A DNA stretch of 44,149 nt from Ichthyosporea sp. XGB-2017a (Eukaryota > Opisthokonta > Ichthyosporea): the NCBI GenBank assembly GCA_002811675.1, contig PDIM01000020.1:59715-103863 (forward strand), in the 5' to 3' direction. This document shows, piece after piece, positions 39,735-44,149 of this stretch; within the stretch, counting starts at the first letter, position 1, and the number at the start of each line of letters is the position of its first letter. The translations under genes were made by a program, and so were the position numbers. Below the pieces are notes generated by a model. It was not told the DNA's origin. It searched no databases and saw only the letters and a list, made by a program, of their open reading frames with translations.

Positions 39735-40679
39735 GACTGAATCAGTTTTGAAAAAAATAAATAAAAAAAAAAAAGGAAAAGTCCTTATTCGCCAATCAAA
39801 CTATTCAAACTTCAAACAATAGAGGTACTTTAGTCGCACAGAAATCTATCTTTGACAACAAACTACAAATCAGTGATTTCAAAGACTTGACAGTATAACT
39901 AATATATTATCTATTTTCTGAAAAAAACACTCGATCAAGCAAAAAAGGGAGGGATCAGCAGGGAAGGGTGTATGGGAATCCTCATAGCTAGAGAATAATT
40001 ATAATTTAAGTCACCACATCGTCACCAACCCATTACGTATTGCTTTTCAAGGGAAGAGCCAGTGGGAGTTGGGAGTACTTCTTAAAGCCAGTTTCTTCTT
40101 TGCTGTTTCTCATACTTTGCACTTCCTCATTTAATCTATAAAAGAGAAAGCGCGAATGTGAAGAAGTTGGGGCTAGGACCGAGGAAGGTTAGGAAGTGCG
40201 GGGTGAGAGACAAGGTGCTGGTACCAAAATGCGTCTTCGCTGGTAACTTGGAAGTGTGACCTTAGCGATTAATATTTAATTAGCAAATTTAGCCGATATT
40301 AGTTGCATAGTTGTGCTCAAGGCACTCAAAACATTCACTTTTGAGAAGGCTTATTGATATTTGATTAATTCCCACCTTTTGCTCAACGGTACAAAACTTT
40401 GGCCATGCTTTCTGCAGAATAAAGTAAATTATCTGAAATCATCTGACACGTGACACCCAAGAACTTTGAATCCACTTCTTTCTGTGTGGTACCTCTCCGC
40501 GTGATGAGACACTCGCAAAAGCCGACAAAGAACTAGGTCCATTTGTGGTCAGCTCGCCTTTTAGAATTCCTTTGCTAAGCCAACATATCTAGATTGCTTA
40601 AGCCTCTAAACCAACAGGAAGAAGTTTTACACGAAGGCACCCAACGAAAACCAAGGCAATGTCAAAGTGTAAAAGCTTC

Positions 40680-40883
40680 TTTTAAGTGTTACTTTAGGAG
40701 GAACCTTCATACAAAGAACAACAGACTGCAAGAAACGGCTAGCTTCTTGACTCTCAAGTCTCAAGAGTCTTTTTAAGTGTTACTTTAGGAGGAACCTTCA
40801 TACAAAGAACAACAGACTGCAAGAAACGGCTAGCTTCTTGACTCTTGAGTCTTGAGACGTCTTGACTCTTGAGACTTGAGAGT
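40680..40883. repeat. Tandem duplication with fold-back arms
   Basis: Copy 1 at 40680-40770 and copy 2 from 40771 to about 40850, period 91 nt, about 70 nt identical by eye. Copy 1 ends in actctcaagtctcaagagtc (40750-40769), whose exact reverse complement lies at 40864-40883. The two arms can pair across a 94-nt loop. No flanking open frame. Confidence 0.9.
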
Positions 40884-40927
40884 TGCAGAGGGGGTAGAGG
40901 GGAAAGAAATATTTGCCTCGGATACTA

Positions 40928-40989
40928 TAAAAAAAAAGATAAAAAAAAAAAAAAAAAAAATTGGGGGCGAAAAAAAAAAAAAAAAAAAA
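40928..40989 (+). repeat. Poly-A tracts upstream of CEP19
   Basis: Two near-pure A runs of about 20 nt, separated by ttgggggcg, within an otherwise A-rich stretch. Could be promoter poly(dA:dT) or relics of an inserted tail. Confidence 0.8.
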
Positions 40990-41128
40990 GGAATAATTTT
41001 GAATTTTGCAGGGGTTTTCTGCTTTTTTTTTCTTGATTTAAATTTTGAAATTTTTTCGGAAATTTGCTGATTCTGGTTTCAGTTCTGGTTTCAGTTTTGT
41101 TTTAAGAGAGGGGGAGGGAAGGGAAGGG

Positions 41129-41953
41129 ATGAGTTTTGATATATCCGAAGAGTCGTACATCCCGCAAAAGTGTGGGCTTGATTTCCAGCAGCGGAAACTG
41201 TACATTGAGTACACTGTGAGTGGGGTGGGTAAGAAGACGAGGCGGCGAAGGGGGATTCCTGTGAGGCACCTGGAGAGTGAGGAGGATCTCTATGACGTTG
41301 TGGAGGATCTCTATGACCGCCACGGGCCTTATATCGGGGCCATCCCGCGGAGTCAGATTGAGGGGCTGTTGATGAGGCTGCTGGAGGGACCGGAGAAGAA
41401 CGAGAAGGCGAGGAGGAAATTGATTGAGGAGGAGGAAGGGAAGAAGAGTGCTGTGTCGCGGTTAATGCGGGGGAATTCGGGGGTTGGAGAGGGACTGGAT
41501 GGATTTACAAAGTTGGATTCTGTTCCTGATATTCCAGATGAGGTGGGAAGGGGGGGAGGGGTTAGGGAAGAGGGGGATTATGAGTTCCAAGAGCGGTTGA
41601 GTGCAGAAAAGGAGATGCATAAGGGATTACTGGCGAGCCAGGGTGGGGAAGACGAGGAGGAGGAGGAGGAGGAGGAAAACACCTCAGAGTTGTCTGTGAG
41701 TAACGTAGTGGTGGACCCAGAAGAGAATCTCAATCTGGTTAGTGATCGGGTGCTGAAGCAGAAAAAAAAGGTGATGAACGAGGTGTTTGAACAGAATCGG
41801 GTGCGCCCCGGGGATGACGGGTACGTGTATGATAAGCGGGTGGAGTTCCCCGCCAAAGAGGCGGGCTCGGGTACAGACAGTGCGGATGACTGCAGTTGGG
41901 ATGACGAAGAAGAGGAAGAGGGGTCTTCACTGTCTGCTATTTCGTACGGATAG
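41129..41953 (+). CDS. CEP19: CEP19 centrosomal/ciliary-base protein
   Basis: 274-residue single-exon protein. Human CEP19 (163-167 residues) sits at the mother centriole and recruits RABL2 for entry of intraflagellar transport. Seen: N-terminal PQKCGLDFQQRKLYIEY, matching AKKCGIRFQPPAIILIYE; a Lys/Arg-rich strand ending IPVRHLESEEDLYD; a middle helix; and the family C-terminus DPEENLNLVSD, QKKKVMNEVFEQN, DDGYVYDKRVEFP and CSWDDEE. The additional 100 residues form an acidic, Gly/Glu-rich insert near 115-195 (a run of eight or more Glu). The first ATG, 41129, is chosen; the frame upstream opens only with TTG in the A/T-rich leader. Convergent with CMTR1. Confidence 0.9.
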   Translation: MSFDISEESYIPQKCGLDFQQRKLYIEYTVSGVGKKTRRRRGIPVRHLESEEDLYDVVEDLYDRHGPYIGAIPRSQIEGLLMRLLEGPEKNEKARRKLIEEEEGKKSAVSRLMRGNSGVGEGLDGFTKLDSVPDIPDEVGRGGGVREEGDYEFQERLSAEKEMHKGLLASQGGEDEEEEEEEENTSELSVSNVVVDPEENLNLVSDRVLKQKKKVMNEVFEQNRVRPGDDGYVYDKRVEFPAKEAGSGTDSADDCSWDDEEEEEGSSLSAISYG

Positions 41954-42148
41954 GAAACAATCATCTCCTCCTCCTCCCCCTCCCACTCCTTTCTTTCTGT
42001 TTGGTTGTTCCGTTTTCGTTTTTTTCAAGGCCCATCGAGGTTCTTTTGTTAATTATTTATTAGCAGGTGCCATCGCTTATTTCTTTGAATAATATTATTG
42101 TGCATTATCATAATGTAATATTACTCACCACATCAAGCAGTGTCTTTA

Positions 42149-43921
42149 CTACGGAAGATGCCATTCCTTTTTGCACATTTCCTTCACTCGTTTTGCTTCT
42201 CGGTCTTGGTCACTATAATCCTCTTCTTCGTTCTTTCCTTGGTTGATAATCGCCAGCAGTGATTCTTGCTGTTTTTTACCCAATCGCTCGCTCATTGCTC
42301 TCATGTATGTGAGGAAATCCTCATCGCGTTGAATGAGATCAAAACTGACCACCTCAATAACACTGAATGGATCCCCAAAGAGGAGCTTTTCCTTTTGTTC
42401 CTCTTCTGCATTATTTCTGCCGTCACACATGGTGTTCAAGGCATCAAGCACTCCAAGAAGATGATCAATAACCGCTTTGGTAGTGTTCATCGTTGTCTGC
42501 CCGTCACTGCTATAACCATGCGCATAACCATTGCTTCCACCGCTACTAAGCAGCAGCTCCTGAGCGATAATAAACCTCTCGGAAGAAGCGGGACGGGAAC
42601 TGACCGGCTTCATCACTGATACTCGATTAAACAGATGGAACAAGATATACATTATTCCAATATTAAACTCCGTGTAGTTATCAAACACTTTGCAGATAAA
42701 TGTCCCTTTGGTGTTTAGCAGCCCCAGGCCGAGAATCACCTGGGCCAGAAGCACTCTTGAGTTGAGTCTCTCCTGGTATTCTTCCCGGCCTACAGTATTA
42801 ATAGCCCCGTCTGCCACTACTAGGTCCGCCCCATCCACCTGCGCCTCTTTTTCACCCTGTTCCTCCTCCCCTTTCCTTTTCCCGTCGAGCATTTCCAACC
42901 ACCCTTTGATATTCTCCACCCGTGTCACATCCCCACTTCCATCCATCCCATAGTCCACAGTCAGCATTTGTGGATTAGCGCCAGCGTTAAACCTTGCAAC
43001 ATCAAAGTCAGCACCGTAATTCCCCCGTGATAAGCCCCTTCTGCCTTCCTCCTCCTCCTCCTCCTCCGGATCAACCTTTTTGGTGATTGCCCACCCTTTA
43101 CAGTTATTCTTGGTTCTCCACAAAAGGTACTCTGAGAATCCCCCAGGACCCCCACACAAATCCACAAAATGAAGCTTCTTATGTTTCCCAACGTCACGAT
43201 GTGCCTGAGATATGCGATACTTTAGAACAGCATCCAGATTTGCAAGCTTCACGGCTGAACGATTGACAAAAATACTCTTCCCCACACACTCAAAAGGGTT
43301 CGTTTTGTTACGGATACGCACAAAGTCATCATATTGAGGAACTATTTCACCCAACTTTCTTTTTAAATCAGCTATGCCTTGCCTTGTTTTCACCGAAAGA
43401 GCGCTTTCTGAATATTGATCTGTGATTTGCTTGGCAGCGCGGGGATCCTCTACAACATTAAAACTCATCCACACCCTCTTCTTCATATTTTCCTTCTCAT
43501 ACTCGGAATAATCATTCCCGCCCTCCCCGCCACACGTAAACAACACATCCAGCCCTTCCTCGCTGTACAATCTTGGCCTAAACTCTTCTGACAATAAAAC
43601 AGGCATCCATACTTTCGGATCCTTTGAAGAAGAAGTGGCATTCAGCATTGAAATCCACAATACGCGTTCTTTTAAGTGCCTCTCTGAGACACTTTTTGCA
43701 CCAAATCTAGATCCAGCCTCCCCTCCCTCCTGCAGCCCTTTATGTCGTCTATTCCTTCCATCACTATGACTCTGTCCCTCACCATAGTGCCCCTGCTGCT
43801 GGTGGTGCCCCGGAGCGGGGATGGTAGAGAAGGCAGAGGTGTCCCTGTATAGGGGATCCTGGTCTGTGTACAAGTGAGGGAGGAGATCCTCTAGAGAGGG
43901 AGAGTGATTGCCTCCTGACAT
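42149..43921 (-). CDS. CMTR1: Cap-specific mRNA 2'-O-methyltransferase 1
   Basis: 590-residue RrmJ/FtsJ-type methyltransferase that methylates the ribose of the first transcribed nucleotide next to the m7G cap. Seen: SAM-binding HFVDLCGGPGGFSEYLLWR (about 245-263), and the catalytic tetrad Lys225 (RSAVKLAN), Asp371 (DLVVADG), Lys411 (FICKVFDN) and Glu448 (SSERFI). N-terminal residues 1-75 are polar and probably disordered; an acidic/Gly insert follows KKVDPEEEEEEE. I see no G-patch or WW domain, both present in human CMTR1 (835). A C-terminal dead guanylyltransferase-like domain is also largely missing. Start ATG at 43921; intronless. Confidence 0.93.
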   Translation of the reverse strand: MSGGNHSPSLEDLLPHLYTDQDPLYRDTSAFSTIPAPGHHQQQGHYGEGQSHSDGRNRRHKGLQEGGEAGSRFGAKSVSERHLKERVLWISMLNATSSSKDPKVWMPVLLSEEFRPRLYSEEGLDVLFTCGGEGGNDYSEYEKENMKKRVWMSFNVVEDPRAAKQITDQYSESALSVKTRQGIADLKRKLGEIVPQYDDFVRIRNKTNPFECVGKSIFVNRSAVKLANLDAVLKYRISQAHRDVGKHKKLHFVDLCGGPGGFSEYLLWRTKNNCKGWAITKKVDPEEEEEEEGRRGLSRGNYGADFDVARFNAGANPQMLTVDYGMDGSGDVTRVENIKGWLEMLDGKRKGEEEQGEKEAQVDGADLVVADGAINTVGREEYQERLNSRVLLAQVILGLGLLNTKGTFICKVFDNYTEFNIGIMYILFHLFNRVSVMKPVSSRPASSERFIIAQELLLSSGGSNGYAHGYSSDGQTTMNTTKAVIDHLLGVLDALNTMCDGRNNAEEEQKEKLLFGDPFSVIEVVSFDLIQRDEDFLTYMRAMSERLGKKQQESLLAIINQGKNEEEDYSDQDREAKRVKEMCKKEWHLP

Positions 43922-44149
43922 TGCTATTGGGAAACTAATACGAAAAATAAGAAAAGCAAAACAGAAGAAGGAGGAGGAGGAGGATTTGGTTTAGAAGTTC
44001 AAAAATAAACCAACAGAAAAAAGCGAAACTAAACAAAACATAAAAAAAAAGCCAAAAAAAAAGACAAAAAAAGACAAAAAAGTAAAATAAAAAAAAAAAA
44101 ATCTCGGTACCTTATTTTTCCTTTTTTTTTTCTTTTTTTTTTTTTTTTT
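43922..44149. other. A/T-rich terminal stretch
   Basis: A GGA-repeat (43968-43981) then A-runs and T-runs to the window end. Upstream sequence of CMTR1; nothing else seen. Confidence 0.5.

Larger units (their letters stand above)
39735..41128. promoter_or_regulatory. 1394-nt divergent region (TMBIM / CEP19)
   Basis: No protein-like frame. Contains an E-box CACGTG at 40447-40452, the duplicated fold-back element at 40680-40883, and long A-runs at about 40928-40989 just before the CEP19 leader. Confidence 0.5.

Noticed and set aside
40876-41070. Lys-rich open frame through the poly-A tracts
   Set aside because: Simple-sequence artefact of A-runs.
41045-41128. N-terminal extension of CEP19 (KFFRKFADSG...)
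   Set aside because: Starts at TTG in A/T-rich leader sequence; the family begins close to the ATG at 41129.
41102-41964. Minus-strand Ser-rich open frames opposite CEP19
   Set aside because: Shadows of the GAG-rich acidic coding strand.
43970-44149. Possible telomere- or transposon-like end
   Set aside because: Only irregular A and T runs; no short telomeric unit, terminal repeat or transposase frame.

Overview
This is nuclear DNA from a gene-dense eukaryote using the standard code: TAA, TAG and TGA all end recognisable genes. About 20 protein genes fill 44 kb. Nine appear intronless or nearly so, and seven carry 1-3 short introns each (12 in all, 67-113 nt, mostly GTAAGT..AG). No tRNA, rRNA, CRISPR array or complete transposon was found. 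The gene set includes a CEP19 homologue, an ANKRD26-like ankyrin/coiled-coil protein, a Max/Mad-type bHLH protein, glycogen branching enzyme, a class-E-like 7TM receptor and a V-ATPase e subunit. I infer a centriole- or flagellum-bearing protist, probably an opisthokont or close relative (unicellular holozoan, early-branching fungal relative or similar). The exact lineage cannot be fixed from this window.

Layout, left to right: JMJD4-type JmjC hydroxylase (+), facing glycogen branching enzyme (-); SHPRH/IRC20-type SNF2-RING protein (+); secreted CHRD-domain protein (-); unrecognised four-exon membrane protein (-); two-exon 7TM receptor (+); RCCD1-like RCC1 protein (-); unrecognised 551-residue helical protein (+); ANKRD26-like giant (-); KLHDC-type kelch protein (-); UBE2H-type E2 (+); PMS2-type MutL endonuclease (-); V-ATPase subunit e (-); isobutyryl-CoA dehydrogenase-like ACAD (-); possible GON7-like KEOPS subunit (+); bHLH factor (+); ARMT1/DUF89 (-); Lifeguard/TMBIM protein (-); CEP19 (+); CMTR1 cap methyltransferase (-).

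The genes are housekeeping and regulatory and do not form an operon. Loose themes are the centriole/cilium base (CEP19, ANKRD26-like), ubiquitin and DNA repair (SHPRH, UBE2H, kelch with BC-box, PMS2) and RNA/translation modification (CMTR1, JMJD4, GON7-like). Neighbours often share short divergent promoters, and convergent pairs lie so close that their 3' ends must overlap (9 nt between stop codons at 17500/17510).

Several genes are only complete after splicing that I worked out by hand: the membrane protein, receptor, RCCD1, ANKRD26-like, ACAD8, GON7-like and ARMT1 genes. The least explained content is the two orphan proteins, the very long ANKRD26-like protein with its repeated WDS motif, and a tandem-duplicated fold-back repeat at 40680-40883.
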